From: an uncultured Roseburia sp. | GTDB lineage: Bacteria; Bacillota; Clostridia; Lachnospirales; Lachnospiraceae | Length of the DNA: 64,000 nt | Reading direction: 5' to 3' | Assembly (NCBI GenBank): GCA_947088345.1 | Contig: CAMUGE010000004.1 | Span: forward strand, 1 to 64,000 | Part shown: positions 8,760 to 17,536 of the stretch, one piece after another | Position numbering within the stretch: the stretch's first letter is position 1 | Layout of the letters: each line of letters starts with the position of its first letter | Notes under the pieces: model-generated | Databases searched by the model: none | Told to the model about the DNA's origin: nothing | What the model saw: the letters and a program-made list of their open reading frames with translations, nothing else | Translations under genes and position numbers: made by a program

Positions 8760-10321
8760 ATTTTATGAAATCGCAAAAACACCAGAACAAACATTTTATA
8801 AACAAAGATAATATGAAAAAATATTTTTTTTATAAATGGTTTCTAATAAATTTGATCATCATTACTTTCGCCTACGGAATCTATTTATGCAATATATATT
8901 ACAGTAACGACTATTTTAATTCTGTTCTTTACTTAAAGGATGTTGCAAATACAAACCTGAACAATGGCCGTTTTGTTCATTACTTTATTTATTCTTTTTT
9001 TGACAGGATCAATTTCAATATACTGGATTGTCAGGTTCTTACAAAACCAGTTTTAACATTATCTGTAGCGCTTGGCACAACCTGGTTATTGGCATCGTTT
9101 ACAAAAATATACAGACGAAACGATATGCTCCATGTTTGTATTCTAGATATATCGCTGCTGCTTATTTTTATAAGCCCCAGTTTTCTCTCTGGCTGGTACC
9201 TGTTTCCCGAAACATGTATCGGCGCCTCTATATCAATGATGTGCACTTTTATTGCCATTCATTTCTGGTGTCATGAACAACTGACCTGGAAAAATATTAT
9301 ACTAAGCCTGATATTTATTTGCCTTTCGGTCAGCATGTATCAGGTATATGTAGAACTGTATGTTGGTATTTGCTTAACTTTCTCTCTTCTAAAATACAAT
9401 TTTAAATTTGAAAAAAATTCGTTAAAGGAGGTTGGATTAAACCTGTTTTGCGGCGGTTTTGCATGCATAATCAATATTGTCATCATGTCTTTCCTGCAAA
9501 AACTGGAGGTTATACCACGTGTAACACGGTCTGCCACACTTTCGTTTGACGTTATTGTTTCCAACATTCAGAAAATCCTGATGACACAAAAAAATATCTG
9601 GTATAACATGTCCGGATATATGCCCAGATATGTATTTGCGGTATTTATTTTGGGCCTGCTTATTTTTATTATTTTTAATTTACAAAAATCGGGAAAACAA
9701 CTTTTCAAACCTGCCGATTATTTTTACTTTATCGTAAACCTGTGTATTGTTTATGTATTAGCTTTTGCACCAAATATTATTTCTGATGATATTTATATCG
9801 TTCCAAGAACATATCTTGGCGTATTTGCTTTTGTATTTATAATCATAAATTATGCATTGTATATCTGTACACAGATCACAAAAGGTTCTTCTTTGTATAA
9901 ACCTTTTCTGGTCTATCACACAATCGCCTTATTAATAACCATATTATACGTACATGATATCCAGGCGGATACACTTGTTTCAAACCGTTTTGACGAATAT
10001 GAAATAAAAACCTTAGCAAGAATCATGGACTCTTATGAGGCAGACACAGGAGTAAAAATAGATTCTATCGTTTATACCTGGGACGAAAACCGTCGCTATG
10101 GATATGACAATGTAAAATGGTATGACTACAATATCAGGGGGATGGCTATCCCATGGTGTTTCCCTGCTATGGTAAAGTATTGGATTAACCCTGACATTCA
10201 TATTGTCGAGATGACTGCCGAAGAATATCAGAGCTATTTTAACGGTGAATCATGGACTCACTTTAATCCGACAGAACAAACCAAAATTATTGATTCAACT
10301 CTCTATCTGGTTATTTACTAA
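8756..10321 (+). CDS. GtrII-like integral membrane glucosyltransferase domain protein
   Basis: A polytopic membrane protein of about 521 residues with roughly ten hydrophobic segments and a C-terminal soluble part of about 100 residues. The N-terminal region, with NDYFNSVLYLKDVANTNLNN, GRFVHYFIY and a later SPSFLSGWYLFPE, resembles the GtrII/glucosyltransferase family. Those enzymes take a sugar from a polyprenyl-phosphate donor outside the membrane and attach it to a surface polymer. The start is uncertain. TTG 8756 overlaps the previous stop and has AAAGG 11 bases upstream; ATG 8765 and ATG 8813 are alternatives. The gene is clearly more AT-rich than its neighbours, suggesting separate acquisition. 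A GtrB/ArnC-like donor synthase and small flippase-like proteins follow, supporting the role. Confidence 0.75.
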   Translation: MNFMKSQKHQNKHFINKDNMKKYFFYKWFLINLIIITFAYGIYLCNIYYSNDYFNSVLYLKDVANTNLNNGRFVHYFIYSFFDRINFNILDCQVLTKPVLTLSVALGTTWLLASFTKIYRRNDMLHVCILDISLLLIFISPSFLSGWYLFPETCIGASISMMCTFIAIHFWCHEQLTWKNIILSLIFICLSVSMYQVYVELYVGICLTFSLLKYNFKFEKNSLKEVGLNLFCGGFACIINIVIMSFLQKLEVIPRVTRSATLSFDVIVSNIQKILMTQKNIWYNMSGYMPRYVFAVFILGLLIFIIFNLQKSGKQLFKPADYFYFIVNLCIVYVLAFAPNIISDDIYIVPRTYLGVFAFVFIIINYALYICTQITKGSSLYKPFLVYHTIALLITILYVHDIQADTLVSNRFDEYEIKTLARIMDSYEADTGVKIDSIVYTWDENRRYGYDNVKWYDYNIRGMAIPWCFPAMVKYWINPDIHIVEMTAEEYQSYFNGESWTHFNPTEQTKIIDSTLYLVIY

Positions 10322-10348
10322 ACCGCACGATACAGAAAGGAGAAAGGT

Positions 10349-11476
10349 ATGATTCACTTTAATATACCTCCTCATACAGGAAAAGAACTGCTCTACATAA
10401 AACAGGCCGTTGACAACAAAAAAATATGCGGCGACGGCGAATTTACAAAATTATGCAGCCAATGGATGGAATCACGCTTTCATGCGCAAAAAATACTTTT
10501 AACTACCAGCGGAACATCTGCACTGGAAATGGCAGCTATTTTATGCGGTTTAAAAGAAGGCGATGAAGTCATTTTGCCAAGTTACACATTTTCAAGTACT
10601 GCTACATCCATTGTCCTTACAGGGGCGTCCTGCGTTTTTGTGGATATCAGGCCCGATACCATGAATATAGATGAATCAAAAATAGAAGCTGCCATTACTG
10701 CAAAAACAAAGGCCATAGTAGCAGTTCATTATGCGGGAATCAGCTGTGAAATGGATACCATTATGGATATTGCACAACGCCGCCATTTAAAAGTCATTGA
10801 AGACGCTGCCCAGGGTATTATGAGCACATACAAAGGCCGGTCTCTTGGAACAATCGGTGATTTCGGCTGTTTTTCATTCCATGAAACAAAAAATTACTCT
10901 ATGGGCGAAGGCGGAGCTCTTGTCATCAATCATCCCGAATACAATGAAAAGGCCGAAATTCTCCGGGAAAAAGGCACAAACCGCGCTAAATTCTTCCGCG
11001 GCCAGGTCGATAAATATACCTGGGTTGACTATGGGAGCAGTTATCTGCCAAGTGATTTAAACGCTGCTTATCTTTACGCACAATTGGAATCGGCCGATAA
11101 AATCAACACTGACCGGCTGACTACCTGGAATATTTATCATGAAAACTTCCAGTCTCTGCAGAAAAGTAATGTTTTATCCGTTCCATTCATTCCGAAAGAC
11201 TGCGAACACAATGCACACATGTATTATGTTAAATTAAAAAATCTTTCAGAGCGCACAAAATTTATTTCATACTTAAAGGAACGCGGCATACAGAGCGCCT
11301 TTCATTATATTCCGCTGCACGCTTCCCCCGCCGGGAGAAAGTTCGGAAGATTTTTTGGGGCTGATGACTGTACTTCATCGGAAAGCGAAAAACTCACGCG
11401 ACTTCCGCTTTATTATGGAATAAGCGATAAAGACAGAAACTACGTTATTTCATGTGTGTTAAATTTCTTTCAATAA
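10349..11476 (+). CDS. wecE: dTDP-4-amino-4,6-dideoxygalactose transaminase
   Basis: PLP-dependent sugar aminotransferase of the DegT/DnrJ/EryC1/StrS family, 375 residues, close to enterobacterial WecE/RffA from end to end. Landmarks are MIHFNIPPHTGKELLYIKQA at the N terminus, KICGDGEFTKLCSQWMESRF, the PLP site FHETKNYSMGEGGA with the Schiff-base lysine at residue 181, EILREKGTNRAKFFRGQVDK, and FHYIPLHASPAG. WecE converts dTDP-4-keto-6-deoxyglucose plus glutamate to dTDP-Fuc4N. The RmlA and RmlB enzymes that make the substrate are not in the window. AAGGAGAAAGGT precedes ATG 10349. Neighbouring epimerase and ATP-grasp genes could alter the product further. Family assignment is secure. The exact sugar could differ from Fuc4N. 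Confidence 0.9.
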   Translation: MIHFNIPPHTGKELLYIKQAVDNKKICGDGEFTKLCSQWMESRFHAQKILLTTSGTSALEMAAILCGLKEGDEVILPSYTFSSTATSIVLTGASCVFVDIRPDTMNIDESKIEAAITAKTKAIVAVHYAGISCEMDTIMDIAQRRHLKVIEDAAQGIMSTYKGRSLGTIGDFGCFSFHETKNYSMGEGGALVINHPEYNEKAEILREKGTNRAKFFRGQVDKYTWVDYGSSYLPSDLNAAYLYAQLESADKINTDRLTTWNIYHENFQSLQKSNVLSVPFIPKDCEHNAHMYYVKLKNLSERTKFISYLKERGIQSAFHYIPLHASPAGRKFGRFFGADDCTSSESEKLTRLPLYYGISDKDRNYVISCVLNFFQ

Positions 11477-11480
11477 AAAT

Positions 11481-11516
11481 ATCCTGTGTAAAAAATATAT
11501 TTTCCACACACAGGAT
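11481..11516. other. Intergenic inverted repeat after wecE
   Basis: ATCCTGTGT (11481-11489) and ACACAGGAT (11508-11516) are perfect 9-bp inverted arms with an 18-base AT-rich loop, lying five bases after the wecE stop. No T-run follows on the + strand, so it is a weak terminator at best. It could be an RNA processing or stability element that splits expression of wecE from the GT2 gene. Confidence 0.4.
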
Positions 11517-11572
11517 TCGTGTTTCGCACAGACTTAAAATGCGCAGAAAACTTCGCAGGAATGGAGATTAAA

Positions 11573-12502
11573 ATGAAAATTTCTGTTGTAATACCGGTTT
11601 ATGGCTGCCGAGCCGCCTTGCCGGAACTTCACAGACGCTTATGTGAAAGTTTAACCCAGATTACCGCATCTTTTGAAATCATTCTGGTTGACGATTGCTG
11701 TCCGCAGAACTCATGGGCATCCATACAGGAACTCTGCAGCAAAGATAAGCGTGTCGTTGGCATACACCTCTCCCGCAATTTCGGACAAATACGAGCGATT
11801 ACTGCCGGCTTAGACTGCTCCAGCGGAGATTGGGTTGTTGTTATGGACTGCGATCTGCAGGATCGTCCCGAATCCATTATCGAACTATATCAAAAGTCAC
11901 AGGAGGGATATGATGTGGTCTTTGCCCGACGACAAGGACGAAAAGACTCCCTGATTACCAAATTCCTGTCTAAATGCTTTTACAAAGTATATGATTATTT
12001 CACAGACGGGACATTTGACAGCTGCATCTGTAACTTCAGCATATCGAAACGTTCGGTAATAGACAGTTACTGCCGGATGCGGGAACAAAACAGGGCGTTT
12101 ACAATGTTCATCCGCTGGCTTGGTTTCCGTCAAACTGCGATAGACCTGGAAGCCGATATCAGATATGAGGGCGCCTCGTCTTATAATATGCGCCGAAAAC
12201 TGAATATGGCATTTGAAATTATTACTTCACAGTCAAACAAACCTTTATTGTTTTCTGTAAAAGCCGGTTTTGCCATCGCCCTGTTTGCACTGCTCTATAT
12301 CATCTATCTTGTGCTGTGCGTAATTTTCAAAGGCGATGTTTTATCCGGCTGGACAAGTACCGTTGCTTCCATATATCTAATGGGCGGTATACTGCTTTGT
12401 GCCATTGGTATTCTTGGCATCTATATTGGGAACATATTTAATGAAGCGAAGGGCCGTCCGTTATACGTAATCGCAGAATGTTTGAATAAGGAGGAATCTT
12501 AA
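11573..12502 (+). CDS. Polyprenyl-phosphate glycosyltransferase (GtrB/ArnC/DPM1-like)
   Basis: A 309-residue membrane-anchored GT2 enzyme. The GT-A domain has ISVVIPVYG, ILVDDCC with aspartates 40 and 41, the segment HLSRNFGQIRAITAGLDC, and the metal motif MDCDLQDRP around 91-99. Two C-terminal transmembrane helices at about 235-257 and 268-292 complete the GtrB/ArnC layout. Such enzymes load a sugar from a nucleotide donor onto undecaprenyl phosphate on the cytoplasmic face. ATG 11573 has GGAG six bases upstream. Upstream in-frame GTG 11519 and ATG 11561 lack suitable SDs. It would supply the donor for the GtrII-like protein once flipped by the small membrane pair at 14761-15476. Confidence 0.88.
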   Translation: MKISVVIPVYGCRAALPELHRRLCESLTQITASFEIILVDDCCPQNSWASIQELCSKDKRVVGIHLSRNFGQIRAITAGLDCSSGDWVVVMDCDLQDRPESIIELYQKSQEGYDVVFARRQGRKDSLITKFLSKCFYKVYDYFTDGTFDSCICNFSISKRSVIDSYCRMREQNRAFTMFIRWLGFRQTAIDLEADIRYEGASSYNMRRKLNMAFEIITSQSNKPLLFSVKAGFAIALFALLYIIYLVLCVIFKGDVLSGWTSTVASIYLMGGILLCAIGILGIYIGNIFNEAKGRPLYVIAECLNKEES

Positions 12503-12503
12503 A

Positions 12504-13538
12504 ATGGTACTGATTATTGGCGCAACAGGATTTATCGGTATGTATACAACAGATGCATTATTAAAATCCGGCAAAAAAGTTTTAGCTGCCGGGCGCAATC
12601 CGGTGCTTGGAGAAGAACTAAAAAAAATGGGAGCTGAGTTTATCACTCTTGATATAACAAAACCGGATGATTTTTCAAAACTTTTTTCCAGAGAAATCGA
12701 CAGCGTTATTTTGCTGGCCGGCCTTCTGCCTGCAAATGCCAAAGCGGATTTACAGGAAACAGAAAACGCTGCAGATTATTTTACCGTTAACGTAATCGGA
12801 ACAATAAATGTTCTGGAATTTTGCCGAAAAAAGGGAATAAAAAGGATCATAGGCAACTGCAGCTACAGCGACGTATCCGGCGCATGGGGCAAAGGATATC
12901 CCATAACAGAATCTGAACCGAGAAATTTTAAGTTTACCGGGGATCATGCTGTTTATGTCATCAGCAAAAATGCATGTAATGACGTTATGGAATATTATAA
13001 CCAGCAGCACGGCCTGCAGTGCGCATGGTTCCGTTTCCCCCCGGTTTATGGGGCAGGCCCGCATGGAACCATTTATGTAAATGGAAAAGCCTATAAATCA
13101 GGAATTGCAACATTTATTGACAATGCGAAAGAGGGAAAAAACATAGAATTATGGGGTGACCCTCATATCAAAAGAGATATTATCTATGTAAAAGACGTAG
13201 CAAAAGCATATACGCTTGCGATCGACAGCGACAAAACATATGGACTGTACAATATGACGAGCGGCACGGAACTTGATCTGGAAGATCAGGCAAAAGCAGT
13301 AATCAAAGTTTTTGGAGCAGACCAAAACAGCAAAATTATCTATCGTCCGGAAAAAGAAAATAATACGCCATCATTTTTATTTAGTATGGAAAAAGCAAAG
13401 AACGATTTTGGCTTTGTTCCGGAATTTACAAATTATTATGATATGATGCTGGATTATAAAAAAGAGCTGGAAAGCGGAAAATGGGACATATTAATCAAAA
13501 CTGGAACAAAAGAGCAGGCGAAAACACATTTATACTAA
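12504..13538 (+). CDS. NAD-dependent epimerase/dehydratase (extended SDR)
   Basis: Sugar-nucleotide modifying enzyme of 344 residues. The NAD site GATGFIG lies at residues 6-12 and the catalytic YVISK gives Tyr151 and Lys155. The segment WFRFPPVYGAGPHG and the later KRDIIYVKDVAKAY are typical of extended SDR sugar 4-epimerases, dehydratases and reductases. The SD AAGGAGGAATC sits in the end of the preceding gene and only one base separates the two genes, implying coupling. The substrate is unknown. Within this module it may act on the nucleotide amino sugar made by WecE or make its keto precursor. Confidence 0.82.
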   Translation: MVLIIGATGFIGMYTTDALLKSGKKVLAAGRNPVLGEELKKMGAEFITLDITKPDDFSKLFSREIDSVILLAGLLPANAKADLQETENAADYFTVNVIGTINVLEFCRKKGIKRIIGNCSYSDVSGAWGKGYPITESEPRNFKFTGDHAVYVISKNACNDVMEYYNQQHGLQCAWFRFPPVYGAGPHGTIYVNGKAYKSGIATFIDNAKEGKNIELWGDPHIKRDIIYVKDVAKAYTLAIDSDKTYGLYNMTSGTELDLEDQAKAVIKVFGADQNSKIIYRPEKENNTPSFLFSMEKAKNDFGFVPEFTNYYDMMLDYKKELESGKWDILIKTGTKEQAKTHLY

Positions 13539-13548
13539 AGGAGTATCT

Positions 13549-13683
13549 ATGCATATCAGGGATCACAGCCTGAAATTTTTAGAAATAAATCGGAGGTATC
13601 CGTCTTATGAAAAAACTTGCAATTATAGGCGCATCCTATTTACAGGAACCCTTAATCCAAAAAGCGAAACAAATGGGAATTGA
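13549..13683 (+). CDS. Possible 44-residue upstream ORF overlapping the ATP-grasp gene
   Basis: ATG 13549 follows a strong SD (AAAGGAG, 13537-13543) at good spacing, in a 68-base gap that otherwise has its own SD for the ATP-grasp gene at 13591-13597. The frame reads 44 residues and ends inside the ATP-grasp gene in another frame. No family is recognised and the peptide is basic and polar. It may be a translated leader that couples or tunes expression, or a remnant of a gene start left by deletion. It is listed because of the SD, not because of any known product. Confidence 0.25.
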   Translation: MHIRDHSLKFLEINRRYPSYEKTCNYRRILFTGTLNPKSETNGN

Positions 13684-14764
13684 AACACATGTATTCGCAT
13701 GGGCTGCGAACGATGTCGGTGAAAAAAGCGCAGATTTCTTTTATCCAATCAGCATTACTGAAAAGGATGCGATTCTAAAGACATGTATCGCTGCAGGAAT
13801 TGACGGCATATGCAGCATCGCCTCGGATCTTGCTGCAATCACGGTAAATTATGTAGCATATAAAATGGGACTGATCTGCAACAGTCCGGAATGTGTACTG
13901 CATTCAACCAATAAACACGAAATGAGAAAATGTTATGAACAAAACCGTGACCCCTCTCCGAAAAGTATATATGTCACATCCGCAGATGATTTAAAAGACG
14001 CTCCCATAAGGTATCCTGTTATTGTAAAACCAGTTGACCGTTCCGGAAGCCGCGGGATTACAAAGGTAACCTCTCCGGAAGGGCTGAGCGCAGCAATAGA
14101 ACTCGCAAAAGAACAGGGATTTGATAAACATGCGCTGATAGAAGAATTTATAAGCGGACAGGAATACAGCGTAGAATGCATTTCCTGGCAGGGTGAACAC
14201 CACTTCCTGGCTCTGACACAGAAATACACGACAGGCGCTCCGCATTATATTGAGACAGCGCATCTGGAACCCGCCCCTGTCTCCGCTGAATTATTAAACC
14301 AGATAAAAGACGTTGTTTATCATTCCCTCAATAGCCTGAATATTACAAATGGAGCATCGCACACCGAAATAAAAATAACACCAGACAAAAAAATATTTCT
14401 GATTGAAACAGGAGGACGTATGGGCGGTGATTGTATCGGAAGCCACTTGGTAGAATTGTCTACCGGATTCGATTTTGTACGTGCCGTAATTCAGATCGCT
14501 CTGGGAGAAACGCCGGATTTAAATATCCCCCACTCTTCCAAAGAAGCCGCTGTCCGTTTTATTATATCCGATGAAGACTTTGAATATCTGGACAAGCTTA
14601 AACGGGAGCATCCGGAATTACTTCTCCAGGAAGAAGTCAGAAAAATAAATCGTGATCTGCAGGTGACTGACAGCTCCACTCGATACGGTTACTATATCAT
14701 GCACGCTGCACTTCCAGGCACTCTTTCACGCCATCTGCCAAACCAAACGGAGGATACACTATGA
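13607..14764 (+). CDS. ATP-grasp domain ligase
   Basis: A 385-residue protein. The N-terminal pre-ATP-grasp Rossmann part begins KKLAIIGASYLQEPLIQKA. The central ATP-grasp fold has YPVIVKPVDRSGSRGITKV as the glycine-rich ATP loop and ALIEEFISGQEYSVE. The metal-binding region is HTEIKI followed by IFLIETGGRMGGD. Relatives (PurK/CarB-like) join a carboxylate to an amine through an acyl phosphate. Next to an amino-sugar transaminase, a likely job is acylating the sugar amine with an amino acid or other acid, but this is inference. CGGAGG at 13591-13596 supports ATG 13607. It overlaps the next gene by 4 bases (ATGA). Confidence 0.82.
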   Translation: MKKLAIIGASYLQEPLIQKAKQMGIETHVFAWAANDVGEKSADFFYPISITEKDAILKTCIAAGIDGICSIASDLAAITVNYVAYKMGLICNSPECVLHSTNKHEMRKCYEQNRDPSPKSIYVTSADDLKDAPIRYPVIVKPVDRSGSRGITKVTSPEGLSAAIELAKEQGFDKHALIEEFISGQEYSVECISWQGEHHFLALTQKYTTGAPHYIETAHLEPAPVSAELLNQIKDVVYHSLNSLNITNGASHTEIKITPDKKIFLIETGGRMGGDCIGSHLVELSTGFDFVRAVIQIALGETPDLNIPHSSKEAAVRFIISDEDFEYLDKLKREHPELLLQEEVRKINRDLQVTDSSTRYGYYIMHAALPGTLSRHLPNQTEDTL

Positions 14765-15117
14765 AATCAAAACATACGTCCCTCAAAACTTTGTTTGCAC
14801 TTCATATTCTGCTGATGGTGTATTCCATGAGCGGAATATGCAGCAAACTTGCTTCCTCGCAGCATTTTTTAAGTGCAAAATTCTGCCTGTATTATGCTGC
14901 TGTCATTCTGCTTCTAGGTTTATATGCAATTGGCTGGCAGCAGATTATTAAACGGCTTCCCCTGACAACTGCCTTTGCAAACAAGGCGGTTACTGTTGTA
15001 TGGGGCATTATCTGGGGAACCGTTTTTTTCCGGGAATCTATTTCGATTGGTAAAATAACAGGAGCCCTCTTTGTCATGATAGGGGTCATTCTTTTTGCAA
15101 GAGCAGACATGAGGTGA
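14761..15117 (+). CDS. Small EamA/SMR-type membrane protein (ArnE-like flippase half)
   Basis: A 118-residue protein with about four transmembrane helices, the size and layout of one half-DMT/SMR unit. The segment TTAFANKAVTVVWGIIWGTVFF followed by EsISIGKITGALFVMIGVIL resembles EamA/SMR repeat ends. Its start overlaps the ATP-grasp stop by 4 bases, and a second protein of the same size follows. Paired SMR-like proteins ArnE and ArnF are proposed to flip undecaprenyl-phosphate-aminoarabinose in enteric bacteria. Co-occurrence with a GtrB/ArnC-like enzyme and an aminotransferase suggests the same type of task here. A drug-export role is the main alternative. Confidence 0.75.
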   Translation: MKSKHTSLKTLFALHILLMVYSMSGICSKLASSQHFLSAKFCLYYAAVILLLGLYAIGWQQIIKRLPLTTAFANKAVTVVWGIIWGTVFFRESISIGKITGALFVMIGVILFARADMR

Positions 15118-15122
15118 AACAA

Positions 15123-15476
15123 ATGAACAGCAAAACAATTATTTATGCAGCCGTACTGTTAATTGGTGTTTTTATCAGCGCAATTTCTCAGGTAATGCTT
15201 AAGAAAGCATCACAGAAAACATATAAATCCGTAATCCGAGAATATCTGAACCCTCTTGTGATTACTTCCTATCTGTTGTTTTTCGGAACTACATTTTTAT
15301 CGATCCTGGCCTATCGCGGCATCCCTCTTTCTATGGGTCCCATTTTAGAGGCGACGAGTTATATCTATATTTCTTTCTGGGGTGTAACTATTTTCAAGGA
15401 ACACATAAACCGGCAGAAGATACTTGCTTTAGCTTTTATCATATCCGGAATTTTTATCTATGCTCTATGGGGATGA
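15123..15476 (+). CDS. Small EamA/SMR-type membrane protein (ArnF-like flippase half)
   Basis: A 117-residue, four-helix protein with the SMR/EamA look: VISAISQVMLKKASQK early, RGIPLSMGPILEATSYIYISF in the middle and FIISGIFIYALWG at the end. ATG 15123 is preferred over GTG 15114, because GAGGTG (15111-15116) then serves as SD at normal spacing. It follows its partner by five bases and is the last gene of the + strand locus. The two differ in sequence, so an asymmetric heterodimer like ArnE/ArnF is likely. No clear terminator was seen in the 41 bases before the convergent gene. Confidence 0.75.
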   Translation: MNSKTIIYAAVLLIGVFISAISQVMLKKASQKTYKSVIREYLNPLVITSYLLFFGTTFLSILAYRGIPLSMGPILEATSYIYISFWGVTIFKEHINRQKILALAFIISGIFIYALWG

Positions 15477-15517
15477 ACGAAAACATTTATCCGCTAAATT
15501 ATAATTCAAAAATAGAT

Positions 15518-15982
15518 TCAATCCTTACACTTTTTTTCCGGCATCATCAAGACCCTCTCGCCCAAGATCCAGTATTCCGGCTGTCCCCCCTGGCCCATCC
15601 AGTAATATGTAATGGCGTCATGCGCGAACACAACAGCAAATCCCATAAAAAACCACAGAATCGTAAACGGCGCGCAAATCTTATGATGGAAAAAGGACAG
15701 CGGCATATTTGAGTAATCCCACATATTCTGATGCAGAAAATAATAGTCAATGTTTCCGACAATTGCTTCCAGCGCCGTAATCATAACCGCTATAATCAAA
15801 CACTGTAACAATAAATCCATTTTCCACGAAAACTTATCGTTCAGCGTCCCGCCGGCAAGAAAGATTATGCCGCCGGCAAGCGACATGGCGCGAAAACTGT
15901 ATCCGCGCCAGATCATTTCAATCAACGTATAGAATGCGCATCCCAAAAGAAACATAATCACAGTTCTCACCGTTTTCCCCAT
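15518..15982 (-). CDS. CmpB-like putative ABC transporter permease (ABC_trans_CmpB family)
   Basis: A 154-residue membrane protein with about four to five helices. It begins VIMFLLGCAFYTLIEMIWRGYSF and has FLAGGTLNDKFSW followed by EAIVGNIDYYF and NMWDYSNMPLSFF. These fit the family labelled putative ABC transporter permease type IV (CmpB), common in Clostridia and of unproven function. Its ATG 15982 is preceded by GAAGCGAGG. It lies 15 bases downstream of a 63-residue gene on the same strand and is convergent with the glycan locus. No transport partner is nearby. Confidence 0.75.
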   Translation of the reverse strand: MGKTVRTVIMFLLGCAFYTLIEMIWRGYSFRAMSLAGGIIFLAGGTLNDKFSWKMDLLLQCLIIAVMITALEAIVGNIDYYFLHQNMWDYSNMPLSFFHHKICAPFTILWFFMGFAVVFAHDAITYYWMGQGGQPEYWILGERVLMMPEKKCKD

Positions 15983-15997
15983 CCAAAAAACCTCGCT

Positions 15998-16189
15998 TCA
16001 CAATTTTCGCAGCAGCCACCGGAATGTGAAACTATTTTCCGGCGTTTTGATCGTCATCATTCCTGTATCAAAATTATATTCCGTATTTACAATTTGAGAA
16101 CTGGTGTTAAATACTTTTAAAATACACTCCTGCGCATTGACAGCCCAATTGTTTTTATCAAGATACTGTTTAATCTCCGGATCGGTCAT
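15998..16189 (-). CDS. Hypothetical 63-residue protein
   Basis: A short, soluble protein starting MTDPEIKQYLDKNNW and ending FRWLLRKL, with an amphipathic middle that looks like a small beta-sheet domain. I do not recognise the family. It is supported by an AGAGGTAAC SD eight bases before ATG 16189 and by its 15-base spacing to the CmpB-like gene, which suggests co-transcription. No cysteine pair, membrane segment or known motif is visible other than one internal Cys. Confidence 0.5.
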   Translation of the reverse strand: MTDPEIKQYLDKNNWAVNAQECILKVFNTSSQIVNTEYNFDTGMMTIKTPENSFTFRWLLRKL

Positions 16190-16246
16190 TTTCTGTTACC
16201 TCTGTCTCTGTTTTTCGATGAGTTCGCCATACCGGGAATTACAGCT

Positions 16247-16284
16247 AAAAAAAGACGGTTTCGATCCGATCAAAACTGTCTTTT
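16247..16284 (-). terminator. Terminator hairpin in the 16190-16575 intergenic stretch
   Basis: Arms AAAGACGGTTT (16251-16261) and AAAACTGTCTTT (16272-16283) pair with one G-U pair and a short extended inner stem. On the - strand the stem is followed by a T7 run. It could end transcripts coming down from the recombinase gene, which would run antisense through the small gene at 16576. The rest of the 386-base gap holds a short GC stem (GCCTGCG, 16313-16319, with CGCAGGC about ten bases on), an ATC triplet run near 16391, and no gene that I can support. Confidence 0.6.
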
Positions 16285-16575
16285 CATAGAAATAACCATG
16301 CCTTTCTCACAGCCTGCGATATTGAGGCCGCAGGCACACATTCGCCTGTGCATAATTCGTTTTTCACAGCAGCGCCCGACTCGGTAAAGAATCATCATCA
16401 TCATAATTCCCTTTTTTTCATGTGCCTATTCACTTTTTATTGCAATTTGAGCCGCAGACAAACTGCGCGACGTCGATTAACTTGATGCTCTGTACTTGTA
16501 ACGGCAACAGTAAACAACTGTAACGTAACTATTTTTTGTGCATAAACTATATCAAACGTTCCTTGGAGGAGCCCG

Positions 16576-16740
16576 ATGAAAAACAATTGTTCTAATCTCT
16601 ATTTTCTTTCCACACTTGCATGCCAGATAGCAGAATGCCTGGACGAAAAGGAACTGGAAGTCCTGGCGGCAGATCTGACAGCACTTGGATATATGATTGA
16701 ATCGTTGCTTGCCCATCAATCCGTATGTAAACATGACTGA
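16576..16740 (+). CDS. Small DUF6774-like protein (54 residues)
   Basis: A short gene with a strong SD (GGAGGAG, 16564-16570) before ATG 16576, encoding 54 residues. The central part, LYFLSTLACQIAECLDEKEL followed by LEVLAADLTALGYMIESLLA, has the layout of a small helical family seen in Lachnospiraceae (DUF6774): a hydrophobic alanine- and cysteine-rich helix, an acidic E-L-E turn, and a second hydrophobic helix. Function is unknown. Its stop codon abuts the stop of the opposite-strand recombinase with no spacer, so the two genes are convergent and each transcript would be antisense to the other's 3' end. Confidence 0.65.
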   Translation: MKNNCSNLYFLSTLACQIAECLDEKELEVLAADLTALGYMIESLLAHQSVCKHD

Positions 16741-17451
<711 letters not shown>

Positions 17452-17536
17452 TCACGATTGTATTCTATCACTTTGAATCGAAAAATCAACTTTTTTATGG
17501 GCTTTTTTTGAAAAATAAATGCGCATTTCCTACACA

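Noticed and set aside
11519..11572. Longer N terminus of the GtrB/ArnC-like protein from GTG 11519
   Set aside because: The added residues are not family-like, and the SD fits ATG 11573. The same reasoning removes extensions of the genes at 6048, 22998, 39683, 49712, 51370 and 61217.
15467..15712. 81-codon + strand frame after the ArnF-like gene
   Set aside because: It lies opposite the CmpB-like gene, which has a clear membrane pattern and SD.
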